Origin: Roseicyclus amphidinii
Lineage (GTDB): Bacteria > Pseudomonadota > Alphaproteobacteria > Rhodobacterales > Rhodobacteraceae
Reading direction: 5' to 3'
Assembly (NCBI RefSeq): GCF_030163755.1
Contig: NZ_JASJOE010000019.1
Span: 1-59,029, forward strand
DNA length: 59,029 bases
The position numbers and the translations under genes are program-made. Under the pieces are notes generated by a model. It made no database searches. It worked only from the letters and a program-made list of their open reading frames with translations, and was not told where the DNA came from. Below are positions 20,794 through 28,926 of this stretch, piece by piece (position 1 is the first letter of the stretch; each line of letters begins with the position of its first letter).

Positions 20794-22197
20794 ATGGGCA
20801 TTCACGATCTGCCACGCAACGAGAGCGGCATCGCCACGGCGCTGGACGTTCTGCGCCAGCGTTTCGGCGCGCGGCTCGAGACCGGGCAGGCGCTGCGCGC
20901 GCAGCACGGTCACACGACCACATGGCTTGCCACGCAAGCGCCCGACGCGGTTATCTGCCCCCAAAGCACCGAGGAGGTGCAGGAGATCGTCCGCATCTGC
21001 GCCGCCCATCGCGCCCCCGTCATCCCCTTTGGCACCGGCACCTCGCTCGAGGGCCACGTGAACGCGCCCGCGGGCGGGATTTCGCTCGATTTCAAGGAGA
21101 TGAACGCGATCCTCGCGGTCCATCCCGAGGATATGGACGCGGTCATCCAGCCCGGTGTGACGCGCAAGGCGCTGAACACGCATCTGCGCGACACGGGCCT
21201 GTTCTTCCCGGTCGATCCGGGGGCCGACGCCTCGCTCGGCGGCATGGCCGCAACCAGCGCGTCGGGCACCAACGCGGTGCGCTACGGCACGATGAAGGAC
21301 AACGTTTTGGCGCTGAAAGCGGTCTTGCCCTCGGGCGAGCTGGTGCAGACCGCGTCCCGCGCCCGCAAGACCAGCGCGGGCTATGACCTGACGCGGCTCA
21401 TGGTCGGCTCCGAGGGGACGCTCGGCATCATCACCGAGCTGACCCTGCGGCTGCAGGGCATCCCCGAGGCGATCTCCGCGGCGACCTGTTCTTTCCCGAG
21501 CGTCGAGGCCGCCTGCAACGCCGTGATCCTGACGATCCAGTATGGCCTGCCCGTCGCGCGGATCGAGCTGTTGGACGCGCTGCAGGTGCGCGCCGTGAAC
21601 ACCTATTCGAAACTCGATCTGCCCGAGACGCCGCTTCTGCTGCTCGAGTTCCACGGCACCGAGGCCGCGGTCACCGAACAGGCCGACGTCTTCGGGGGGA
21701 TCGCAGCCGAGATGGGCGGCAGCGGTTTCACCTTCACCACGCGCGAGGAGGACCGCACGAAGCTGTGGCAGGCGCGGCACGATGCCTATTGGGCGGCGCT
21801 GACCCTGCGCCCCGGCGCCAAGGGGATTTCCACCGATGTCTGCGTGCCGGTCAGCCGGCTTGCCGAATGTGTGAGTGCCGCGCAGGCGCGGCTGGCCGCC
21901 GACGGCTTCATCGCGCCGATCGTGGGCCATGTGGGCGACGGGAATTTCCATTCCCTTCTGCTGATCGACATGGAGAACCCCGCCGAGATCGCGCGCGCCG
22001 AGGAGTTCATCGGCTGGCTCAACGACCTGGCGATTTCCATGGGCGGCACCTGCACCGGCGAGCACGGGATAGGGCAGGGCAAGGCGAAATACCTCGAGCG
22101 CGAACTGGGGCCGGGCGCAATGGAGATGATGCGCGCGATCAAGCGGGCGGTGGACCCGTTGAACATCCTGAACCCCGGCAAGATGGGGCTGGGCTGA
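20794..22197 (+). CDS. FAD-linked dehydrogenase, D-lactate/glycolate type
   Basis: A 467-residue VAO-fold flavoprotein. FAD-binding landmarks are PQSTEEVQEIVRICAAH, IPFGTGTSLEGHVN and GADASLGGMAATSASGTNAVRYG; the C-terminal cap has GHVGDGNFHSLL and TCTGEHGIGQGK, the substrate and FAD histidine motifs of cytochrome D-lactate dehydrogenases and GlcD. It most likely oxidises a D-2-hydroxy acid and passes electrons to cytochrome c or quinone. The frame opens at 20644, but the ATG at 20794, after GGGGAAGGGACGG, suits homologues. It overlaps the next gene by one base. Confidence 0.88.
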   Translation: MGIHDLPRNESGIATALDVLRQRFGARLETGQALRAQHGHTTTWLATQAPDAVICPQSTEEVQEIVRICAAHRAPVIPFGTGTSLEGHVNAPAGGISLDFKEMNAILAVHPEDMDAVIQPGVTRKALNTHLRDTGLFFPVDPGADASLGGMAATSASGTNAVRYGTMKDNVLALKAVLPSGELVQTASRARKTSAGYDLTRLMVGSEGTLGIITELTLRLQGIPEAISAATCSFPSVEAACNAVILTIQYGLPVARIELLDALQVRAVNTYSKLDLPETPLLLLEFHGTEAAVTEQADVFGGIAAEMGGSGFTFTTREEDRTKLWQARHDAYWAALTLRPGAKGISTDVCVPVSRLAECVSAAQARLAADGFIAPIVGHVGDGNFHSLLLIDMENPAEIARAEEFIGWLNDLAISMGGTCTGEHGIGQGKAKYLERELGPGAMEMMRAIKRAVDPLNILNPGKMGLG

Positions 22198-22916
22198 TGG
22201 CGCGGCCCACGCATCACGGCATCCCCTCGGCGCATCTGGAGCCGCATCTGTCCAGCCGCTCGGGCTGGCTGCGCGCGGCGGTGATGGGGGCGAATGACGG
22301 CATCCTCTCGACCGCCTCGCTGATCGTGGGGGTGGCCGCGGGGGCGGCCGATCACGTGACGATCCTTCTGGCGGGCGTCGCAGGCCTGGTCGCGGGCGCG
22401 CTCAGCATGGCGGCGGGGGAATATGTCTCGGTCTCCAGCCAAGAGGACGTGGAGCGCGCCGATATCGCCAAGGAAAAGCGCGAGTTGCGGCTCAACCCCG
22501 AGGGGGAGCTGGACGAGCTGACCGCGATCTACGAGACCCGCGGCCTGCCGCCGACCTTGGCCCGCGAGGTGGCCGAGGAGCTGACGCGCGCCGACGCGCT
22601 TGGCGCGCATCTGCGCGACGAGATCGGGCTGACCGACCTGTCGCCGCCGCAGCCGATGCTGGCGGCCGTGGTCTCGGCCGGAACCTTCGCCGCGGGGGCG
22701 GCGGTGCCGCTGGTCGTGGGGGCCGTGGCCCCGCTCGAGACGCTGCCGCTGTGGGTCGGCGGTGCCACGCTGCTGGCGCTCGGCGCGCTTGGCGCTTTGG
22801 GCGCACAGGCGGGCGGCGCACCGCGCAGGCGCGCGGCCTTGCGCGTGATGGTCTGGGGCGTGCTCGCCATGGCCGCGACCAGCGCCATCGGCACGCTGGT
22901 GGGACAGGCGTTGTAG
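22197..22916 (+). CDS. VIT1/CCC1-family transporter
   Basis: A 239-residue membrane protein of the vacuolar-iron-transporter family, which moves Fe2+ or Mn2+ across membranes. The signature first helix AAVMGANDGILSTASLIVG and the second helix GALSMAAGEYVSVSSQED are present, then a cytoplasmic helical region with many Glu (EDVERADIAKEKRELRL), then three more hydrophobic segments. ATG overlaps the dehydrogenase stop (TGATG), so the two are co-translated, though no functional link is obvious. Confidence 0.9.
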   Translation: MARPTHHGIPSAHLEPHLSSRSGWLRAAVMGANDGILSTASLIVGVAAGAADHVTILLAGVAGLVAGALSMAAGEYVSVSSQEDVERADIAKEKRELRLNPEGELDELTAIYETRGLPPTLAREVAEELTRADALGAHLRDEIGLTDLSPPQPMLAAVVSAGTFAAGAAVPLVVGAVAPLETLPLWVGGATLLALGALGALGAQAGGAPRRRAALRVMVWGVLAMAATSAIGTLVGQAL

Positions 22917-22924
22917 GGCCGTAG

Positions 22925-22942
22925 GCCGGGCTTCAGCCCGGC
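22925..22942. terminator. Bidirectional hairpin at the nagA/VIT gene ends
   Basis: GCCGGGC, TTCA, GCCCGGC: a seven-base perfect stem. The nagA stop codon (22933-22935) lies in the loop, and the hairpin is nine bases after the VIT gene stop. No T run follows on either strand. Confidence 0.5.
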
Positions 22943-24099
22943 AATCCCGGCACTTGCCCGTCCATGACGGGCAAGACCCCGCCCCCATCCACCCGCGCCA
23001 CCGCGCGCCCGCCGCGCCAGACCAGCAGTCTTGCCGCCGCCCCCTCGGCCAGCTCCGGCGCCTCCATGCCCAGCACCCGGGCAGGCGCGTCGAACCCCAT
23101 CGGCGCGACCTCCTCGATCCCGGCGAAAAGCCATCCCGCGACATTCTCCACCGCCTGCACAAGCGTCAGGTCCGCCCCCGCCAACGTGCCGTCGGCCAGC
23201 TCCAGCCGCCCGTTCCGGCGCAGCACTTCGCGGCCTGCCAAGGTAAACCGCTCCGCCCCGGTTCCCGCGACCGCCATCGCGTCCGAGACCAGAACCGCCG
23301 CGCCGGGGCTGGCGCGCAGCGCCACGCGCAAAACCGCGGGGTCCACATGCACCCCGTCCGCGATCAGCCCGAAGGGGGCGCCCCGGTCGAGCGTCGCCCC
23401 CACCAGCCCCGGCGCGCGGTGATGCAGCCCGGACATCGCGTTGAAGAGATGCGTCGCCATGACCGCGCCCGCCGCATAGGCGCTTTCGGCCAAATCCCTG
23501 TCACATGCGGTATGACCCAGCGCCACGGTAATGCCCTCCGCCGTCAGCGCGGCGATCTGCGCGGGCGGCACCACTTCGGGCGCGACGGTGATCAGCAGGC
23601 GGCCGAGCCGGGCGCGGGCCTCGGCATAGAGCGCGAGGTCGGTGTCGGTCATGGGCCGGAGGCAGGCCGGGTCATGCGCCCCCGCGATGGCCAGATGCGG
23701 CCCCTCGAGATGCAGGCCCGGCAACGCCCCCGTTGCCTGCGTCTCCGCCTGCGCCTGCGCCGCGACGACGAGGTCGATCACGCGGGCCGTCACCTCGGGC
23801 CGGTCCGAGATCAGCGTGGGAAGGATCGCCGCCGTGCCGCTGGCCCAATGGGCCGCGGCGATGGTCAGCACGTCGGCGGGCGTCCGGCAGTCGCCCAGCA
23901 TCAGCCCCGCGCCGCCATTGACCTGCAGGTCGAACAGCCCCGGCGTCACCAGCGCCCGCGCGCCGCCCTCGGACAGGTCGGTGCCCTTTTGCCCGTCAAA
24001 CGCCGCCACCTCGGCCAGCCGGTCGCCCGCGACCCGCAGCGCCATGTTGCGGCGCAGGCCCGCCCCGTCGAGCAGGTCCAGACCGGTCAGCCAGCTCAC
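22933..24099 (-). CDS. nagA: N-acetylglucosamine-6-phosphate deacetylase
   Basis: A 388-residue amidohydrolase that removes acetate from GlcNAc-6-phosphate to give GlcN-6-phosphate. Metal and substrate residues are present: LFDLQVNGG at the strand-1 site, Glu132 in LHLEGPHL, His196 in LGHTACD, His217 in ATHLFNAMSGLHHR, His251 in DGVHVDP and the catalytic Asp273 in VSDAMA. It is the last gene of a GntR-dehydrogenase-kinase-nagA operon and overlaps the kinase gene by four bases. No nagB deaminase is nearby, so GlcN-6-phosphate must be used elsewhere. Confidence 0.93.
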   Translation of the reverse strand: MSWLTGLDLLDGAGLRRNMALRVAGDRLAEVAAFDGQKGTDLSEGGARALVTPGLFDLQVNGGAGLMLGDCRTPADVLTIAAAHWASGTAAILPTLISDRPEVTARVIDLVVAAQAQAETQATGALPGLHLEGPHLAIAGAHDPACLRPMTDTDLALYAEARARLGRLLITVAPEVVPPAQIAALTAEGITVALGHTACDRDLAESAYAAGAVMATHLFNAMSGLHHRAPGLVGATLDRGAPFGLIADGVHVDPAVLRVALRASPGAAVLVSDAMAVAGTGAERFTLAGREVLRRNGRLELADGTLAGADLTLVQAVENVAGWLFAGIEEVAPMGFDAPARVLGMEAPELAEGAAARLLVWRGGRAVARVDGGGVLPVMDGQVPGLPG

Positions 24100-24938
24100 G
24101 GCAAGCCCCGCGCCAGCCTGAGCGCGCCGTCAAGCGGACGCCCCGACGCCGGGCGCAGCCCTTCGCGCAGGTCCTCGGGCAGGCGGCCCGCCAGCATCTC
24201 GCCCAAGCCCCCGGTCAGCACCCAGGGCGCGCCGGGGGCGTGGCCCACGGCCTCCACCCCCTCGCGCAAGGCCCCGAGGATCGCGGCCAGCACGCTTGCT
24301 GAGATCGCGCTTTCGGGATGCGCCACGACCAGCTTCACCAGCTGCGCGAAATCCCCCGGTGTCGCCTCCCGCGCCCAGAGGACGGGGTGCGGCGGGCAGG
24401 CGGCCATCAGCGCCTCGGCCAAGGGGTCGGCGGGCAGGCGGCCATCGGCCACGCGCAGGGCCAGCGACAGCGCCATCCGGCCCGCCCATGCGGCGGACCC
24501 CTCGTCGCCGAGGCGGAAGCCCCAGCCGCCGACATGGGTCACACGACCGCCCGATTTCGAGATGAAGAAACTGCCTGTCCCAAGGCTTGCCAACGTGCCC
24601 TCGGCCCCCTCCAGCGCGCCCTCCAAGGCGGTCACGCTGTCGTCCACGACATAGGCGAGAAAGGGCAGGCGGGTGGCGAAGCGGTCGGCCTCGCCCGGCA
24701 GGCGCGCACCGGCAAGGCCCGCGCAGATGCGGGCCTCGGCCAATGCATCCAGCCCGAGGCCATGGGCCGCCAACGCCTCGGTCATTGCCAGCCGGATCGC
24801 CGCCTCGGCCCCTGCAGGGTCGGTCACGATATTGGCCGCGCCGCCGCGTGTCTCATGCACCGGGCCGCCCGCGACCGACAGCGCCACGCGGCAGCCGGTG
24901 CCGCCGCCGTCGATGCCGATGTCGATCCGGGGTGTCAT
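24096..24938 (-). CDS. BadF/BadG-type sugar kinase, probably N-acetylhexosamine kinase
   Basis: A 280-residue ASKHA-fold ATPase. The phosphate-1 loop DIGIDGGGTGCRVAL is at residues 6-20; VVDDSVTALEGAL (phosphate-2 region) and SLGTGSFFISK and GWGFRLGDEGSAAW follow, the pattern of N-acetylglucosamine kinases of the BadF/BadG/BcrA group. It should phosphorylate O6 of a GlcNAc-like sugar and hand the product to NagA, whose gene it overlaps. ATG at 24938; an upstream extension is Arg-rich and non-coding in character. Confidence 0.85.
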   Translation of the reverse strand: MTPRIDIGIDGGGTGCRVALSVAGGPVHETRGGAANIVTDPAGAEAAIRLAMTEALAAHGLGLDALAEARICAGLAGARLPGEADRFATRLPFLAYVVDDSVTALEGALEGAEGTLASLGTGSFFISKSGGRVTHVGGWGFRLGDEGSAAWAGRMALSLALRVADGRLPADPLAEALMAACPPHPVLWAREATPGDFAQLVKLVVAHPESAISASVLAAILGALREGVEAVGHAPGAPWVLTGGLGEMLAGRLPEDLREGLRPASGRPLDGALRLARGLP

Positions 24939-24960
24939 GTGGCCCAATCTATGCCGAAGC

Positions 24961-26046
24961 TCAGACCAGCGAAACCGCCTGTCCTGTCCGCGCCGACTCC
25001 TGCGCGGCCAGTCCCATCCGCACCGCGTTGGCCCCATCGGCGAGCGTCACCTCGGGCCGCCGCCCGCTGCGGATCACCTCGAGGAAGCGCTGGTGCTGGT
25101 AATACGTGGCCCCGTTATGGTCGCCTGCGGCCAAAAGCTGCCGGTCCACCGGCACCTCATGCTCGACCGGGCCTGCGGGGCTGCGCGGGCTGACCACGAC
25201 CTTGGGCGTGGGTGCCGGCCCGTGGTCGAAGTTCCAGAACCGCGTGGGCCCCGGCACCAGCGCCTCGATCTTGCCCGCGGGGCCGACGGCGGAGATCTCC
25301 TCCTGGTAACGGGAGCCTTCGGCGAACATGCACAGCTCCAGCATCGCCCGCGCGCCGCGCGCGAAATCGACGATGACATAGCCGTGGTCCCAGATATCCG
25401 GCGTCTCGCCGCCATAGGCCTCGTCCAGGTGGTTCACCGCCTGCCCGGCGCTGGCCATCACGCGCACCGGTTCATCCTCGAGGATCAGGCGCATCAGGTC
25501 GAAGAAATGGCAGCATTTCTCGACCATCGTGCCGCCGGTGTTGCGGTTGAAGCGGTTCCAGTCGCCGACCTTTGTCAGGAAGGGAAAGCGGTGCTCGCGG
25601 ATCGTGAGCATGCGGATGCCGCCGGTGGCCTCTGCGGCCATCTCGCGGAACTTTTGCACCGGGGGCATGTAGCGGTATTCCATCGCCACCCAGATGGGCG
25701 CGGGATAGGCCGCCATGATCTCCTGCAACTCGGGGATCTGCGCCTCGTCGGTGTAAAGCGGCTTTTCCACCAGCACGGGCAGGGGGCGCAGCCCCGCCAC
25801 CTGTTTCAACTGGCCGACATGCATGTGGTTGGGCGAGGCGATGACCAGCGCGTCCACGTCGTTGCGCGCCAGAAGGCTGGGGATGTCGGGGCAATTGGCC
25901 GCCATCGGCACAAGGCCTTGGGTCGCCGCCGCCATGCCCGGATCGGGCTCGACAAAGGCCGAAACCTCGGCCTCGGTCAGAAGGGCGATGTTGCGGATAT
26001 GCTCCTGCCCCATCATGCCGGACCCGATGATGCCGTATCGTGTCAT
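24961..26046 (-). CDS. Gfo/Idh/MocA-family oxidoreductase
   Basis: A 361-residue NAD(P)-dependent oxidoreductase. The Rossmann loop GIIGSGMMGQEH is at residues 5-16, the lysine motif VEKPL at about 93-97, and NTGGTMVEKCCHFFDLMR in the catalytic position, where many members have an H-x-x-x-D pair. Such enzymes oxidise or epimerise sugars and inositols and a few cleave glycosides by redox chemistry. The exact reaction is unknown. It is second in the operon, 22 bases before the kinase gene, which suggests a sugar substrate related to GlcNAc. Confidence 0.85.
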   Translation of the reverse strand: MTRYGIIGSGMMGQEHIRNIALLTEAEVSAFVEPDPGMAAATQGLVPMAANCPDIPSLLARNDVDALVIASPNHMHVGQLKQVAGLRPLPVLVEKPLYTDEAQIPELQEIMAAYPAPIWVAMEYRYMPPVQKFREMAAEATGGIRMLTIREHRFPFLTKVGDWNRFNRNTGGTMVEKCCHFFDLMRLILEDEPVRVMASAGQAVNHLDEAYGGETPDIWDHGYVIVDFARGARAMLELCMFAEGSRYQEEISAVGPAGKIEALVPGPTRFWNFDHGPAPTPKVVVSPRSPAGPVEHEVPVDRQLLAAGDHNGATYYQHQRFLEVIRSGRRPEVTLADGANAVRMGLAAQESARTGQAVSLV

Positions 26047-26070
26047 GCGCGGCCTCCCAACCCTTGCGCG

Positions 26071-26769
26071 TCACGGAATGCGCGCGACATAGGCCGCGCG
26101 GGCGGGGTCGAACCAGGTGGTCGAGACCTCCGCAATTCGCCCATCTGCGTCGAAAGCGCGACGCTGGGCAAGCCCCATCATCGCGCCCTCGGGCAGACCC
26201 AGCCGGGTGGCGGCCCAACCGGGCAGGGCGCCCGCAGACAGCCGGTCCTCGGCGCGGGCGATCTGCAGGCCGAGACGCTCGCGGTAGCTGCGGTAGAGCG
26301 ATTCCGAGACCCGCTCGGGCGTGAGCGCGCCGTCGAAACGGCCGTCGAGCCAGATGTCCTCCACCGCGACGGGCTGGTGGTCGAGCGAGCGCAACCGGCG
26401 GATGTTCCACGCCTGGGCCGCGTCCGAGCCGAGATCGGGCAGATCGGCGGGCTTGTCGCGGCGGGTCAGCGTGATCAGCTCGGCGGTGGGCAGCCCGCCG
26501 CCCTCGGGGCGTTCCAGCCGGAAGAGTGCATAGGTGCCCTGCGCGCCTTCGCCCGGACGGATGTAGTTGCCCGACCCCTGACGCCGCTCCAGCAGACCGC
26601 GCTCGGTCAGCACGGCCAGCGCCTTGCGCAGCGTCGTCACCGTCACGCCGTGCTGCGCGGCCAGCGTGCGCTCGGTCGGCAGCTTGTCACCGGGGCGCAG
26701 CAGCCCCGCGCCGATGTCGCGGGTCAGCGCCTCGGCGATCCTGAGGTAGCTGGGCAAGGCCCCCTGCAT
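26071..26769 (-). CDS. GntR-family (HutC/NagR type) transcriptional regulator
   Basis: A 232-residue regulator with an N-terminal winged helix (PSYLRIAEALTRDIGAG, LPTERTLAAQHGVTVTTLRKAL, RGLLERRQGSGNYI) and a C-terminal UTRA ligand-binding domain (residues about 90-230; RSYRERLGLQIARAEDRLSAG). UTRA members of the NagR branch bind phosphorylated amino sugars. It heads the operon and is divergent from the monooxygenase gene, so it probably controls both from the 100-base gap between them. ATG at 26769 preceded by GGGGGG. Confidence 0.88.
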   Translation of the reverse strand: MQGALPSYLRIAEALTRDIGAGLLRPGDKLPTERTLAAQHGVTVTTLRKALAVLTERGLLERRQGSGNYIRPGEGAQGTYALFRLERPEGGGLPTAELITLTRRDKPADLPDLGSDAAQAWNIRRLRSLDHQPVAVEDIWLDGRFDGALTPERVSESLYRSYRERLGLQIARAEDRLSAGALPGWAATRLGLPEGAMMGLAQRRAFDADGRIAEVSTTWFDPARAAYVARIP

Positions 26770-26868
26770 CGCGGCCCCCCTTGGTTTCCGCCGATTGATA
26801 CACCATTGATCCAGTGTGCCCGCCGCGCTACGCCTTTGTCCAGTCACAAGGCTTGGGAGGGCCGCATC
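26770..26868. promoter_or_regulatory. Divergent control region between the GntR gene and the monooxygenase gene
   Basis: It holds TTGATAC and TTGATCC direct repeats 11 bases apart (from 26795 and 26806) and a loose TTTGT...ACAAG inverted repeat near 26834-26850. TTGATC (26806-26811), 17 bases and TACGCC (26829-26834) form a plausible promoter for the monooxygenase gene; its start lies 35 bases on, after GGGAGGG. The GntR operator is probably among these elements but cannot be assigned by eye. Confidence 0.35.
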
Positions 26869-28023
26869 ATGACCGTCGTTCCCGTCACGTCCCCCGATCT
26901 CGACGCCAGCGAAGTCAGCTGGTTCGCGGCGCTTTGCTCGGACGATTACGAGTTTCTCGGCGTGCCCGACGGGCGGCTGCGTTCCAGCTGGGCGCATTGC
27001 TCGGGCATCGTGAAGGCGGCCGAGAAACAGGGGTTCCGCAACATCCTGTGCCCGTCCTCCTACCAGGTGGGGCAGGACACGCTGAGTTTCGTCGCGGGCT
27101 GCGCGCCGATCACCGACAAGATCAACTTCCTTGCCGCCGTGCGCTGCGGCGAGATGCAGCCGATCATGCTGGCGCGCACCCTCGCCACGCTCGACCACAT
27201 GCTCGAGGGGCGGCTGACGGTGAATATCATCTCGTCGGATTTTCCGGGCGAGAAGGCCGAGAGCGGCTTTCGCTACCAGCGCAGCCGCGAGGTGGTGGAG
27301 ATCCTGAAGCAGGCATGGACCCAAGATCAGATCAACTACACCGGCCAAGTCTATGATTTCAAAGGGCTGACGACCGACCCGGCCAAGCCCTACCAGACCG
27401 GCGGGCCGCTCTTGTATTTCGGGGGATATTCCCCCGACGCGCTGGAGCTCTGCGGGCAGCATTGCGACGTCTACCTGATGTGGCCCGAGCCCAAGGAGAT
27501 GCTCGCGCAAAGGATGAAGGACGTCCACCAAGTCGCTGAAAGATATGGCAGAACGCTCGACTACGGGTTGCGCGTTCACATGATCGTCCGTGACACCGAG
27601 GCCGAGGCGCGGGAGTATGCGGAGCATCTGACCTCGAAGCTCAACGACGAGCTGGGGCAGCTGATCCGCGAGCGGGCGCTTGACTCAGGGTCGCTCGGCG
27701 TCAGCCACCAGGCCAAGGCGCGGGAGCTTGCGGACAAGTTCGGCTATGTCGAACCGCATCTGTGGACGGGCGTCGGTCGCGCGCGCTCGGGCTGCGGGGC
27801 GGCGCTGGTGGGCTCCGCCGACCAGGTGCTGTCCGAGATCGAGGCCTATCGCAAGATGGGCATCCGGGCCTTCATCTTCTCGGGCTATCCGCATATGGAC
27901 GAATGCGAGCATTTCGGGCGGCTGGTGATGCCGGAGCTGAAGACCTGCTCGCTGCCGCATGAATACGGGCGGGTGCCCGCGAGCACGCCCGCCACACCAC
28001 TGGGGATTGGGGAGAGACGCTGA
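26869..28023 (+). CDS. SsuD-type FMNH2-dependent monooxygenase (sulfonate monooxygenase family)
   Basis: A 384-residue luciferase-fold monooxygenase. Active-site residues known for E. coli alkanesulfonate monooxygenase SsuD are kept at a constant offset: Arg235 and His237 (RVHMIVR), Arg306 (GVGRARSGCGAALVG), Tyr340 and His342 (FIFSGYPH). The N-terminal part differs: the SsuD WFLPTHGD segment reads WFAALCSDD, and the Cys54 region reads CPSSYQVGQDT, so the substrate is probably not a plain alkanesulfonate. The family cleaves C-S bonds with O2 and reduced flavin, releasing sulfite and an aldehyde. No flavin reductase gene is adjacent. It overlaps the aldo-keto reductase gene by one base, which fits an aldehyde product being reduced. 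Confidence 0.85.
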   Translation: MTVVPVTSPDLDASEVSWFAALCSDDYEFLGVPDGRLRSSWAHCSGIVKAAEKQGFRNILCPSSYQVGQDTLSFVAGCAPITDKINFLAAVRCGEMQPIMLARTLATLDHMLEGRLTVNIISSDFPGEKAESGFRYQRSREVVEILKQAWTQDQINYTGQVYDFKGLTTDPAKPYQTGGPLLYFGGYSPDALELCGQHCDVYLMWPEPKEMLAQRMKDVHQVAERYGRTLDYGLRVHMIVRDTEAEAREYAEHLTSKLNDELGQLIRERALDSGSLGVSHQAKARELADKFGYVEPHLWTGVGRARSGCGAALVGSADQVLSEIEAYRKMGIRAFIFSGYPHMDECEHFGRLVMPELKTCSLPHEYGRVPASTPATPLGIGERR

Positions 28024-28913
28024 TGGATCGTGTGAAAGTAGGGCCGCTTGATGTCAGCCGCATCGTCTACGGCATGTGGCGGCTGGGTGATGACGCGGAT
28101 ACCTCGCCCGCGCATGTTCAGGCCAAGATCGAGGCGTGCCTCGCACAGGGCATCACGACGATGGACCAGGCCGACATCTACGGCGGCTACACCGCCGAGG
28201 CGATCCTGGGCGATGCGCTGCGGGCGGCCCCCGGCCTGCGCGACAAGATCGAGATCGTCACCAAATGCGACATCATCGCGCCCGTGGGCCGCTACGCGGA
28301 CCGGCGGGTGAAATACTACGACACCTCGGCGCATCACATCACCGCTTCGGTCGAACAATCGCTGAGCGCGATGGGGATCGAGGTGATTGATCTGCTATTG
28401 ATACACCGTCCCGATCCGCTGATGAACCACGAGGAAACGGGCCATGCGCTCGATACGCTGGTGGCTGCCGGAAAGGTGCGCGCGGTCGGCGTGTCGAACT
28501 TCAAGCGGCATGACTGGTCGCTGCTGCAATCGGCGATGGAGGTGCCGCTGGCGACCAACCAGGTCGAGCTGTCGGTCATGCATCATGCCCCGCTGACCGA
28601 TGGCGAGGTCGCCTGGATGCAGGAGAAAGCCGTGCCGATCATGGCCTGGTCGCCGCTGGCGGGCGGGCGTCTGTTCGGTGACGAAGGCGCCGCGGTGCGC
28701 GAGGTGCTGACGCGCATCGGCGCGGAGGCGGGCGTGGGGCCGGAGGCCGTGGCGGTCGCCTGGCTGCTGCGGCATCCGGCGCTGATCCTGCCGGTGATGG
28801 GAACCAACAACCTGCGCCGGATCAAGGGCTTGGGCGACGCGGCTAAAGTGACGCTTGATCGGCAGACCTGGTTCGAGATCTACACCGCGGCGCTCGGGCA
28901 CGAGGTGCCCTGA
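28023..28913 (+). CDS. Aldo-keto reductase, SmoB/YdhF-like
   Basis: A 296-residue NAD(P)H-dependent TIM-barrel reductase. The catalytic tetrad is Asp48 and Tyr53 (TTMDQADIYGG), Lys81 (IVTKC) and His128 (LLIHRPDP). VYGMWRLGD at the N-terminus and MGTNNLRRIK at the C-terminus (cofactor binding) are typical of the group holding E. coli YdhF and, as I remember it, the 6-dehydroglucose reductase SmoB of the sulfoquinovose monooxygenase pathway. The ATG shares a base with the stop of the monooxygenase gene (TGATG), with GGGGAGAG upstream, so the two are made together. Confidence 0.88.
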   Translation: MDRVKVGPLDVSRIVYGMWRLGDDADTSPAHVQAKIEACLAQGITTMDQADIYGGYTAEAILGDALRAAPGLRDKIEIVTKCDIIAPVGRYADRRVKYYDTSAHHITASVEQSLSAMGIEVIDLLLIHRPDPLMNHEETGHALDTLVAAGKVRAVGVSNFKRHDWSLLQSAMEVPLATNQVELSVMHHAPLTDGEVAWMQEKAVPIMAWSPLAGGRLFGDEGAAVREVLTRIGAEAGVGPEAVAVAWLLRHPALILPVMGTNNLRRIKGLGDAAKVTLDRQTWFEIYTAALGHEVP

Positions 28914-28926
28914 GCGCCGACGGCGC
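28914..28926. terminator. Short hairpin between convergent genes
   Basis: GCGCC, GAC, GGCGC (a sixth A-T pair outside it), followed on the plus strand by TTATT, in the 13-base gap between the aldo-keto reductase and ABC ATPase stops. It could be a weak two-way terminator. Confidence 0.3.

Noticed and set aside
24673-26868. N-terminal extension of the monooxygenase frame by 732 codons
   Set aside because: It lies antisense to the kinase, dehydrogenase and GntR genes and is shadow sequence; the true start is 26869 after GGGAGGG.
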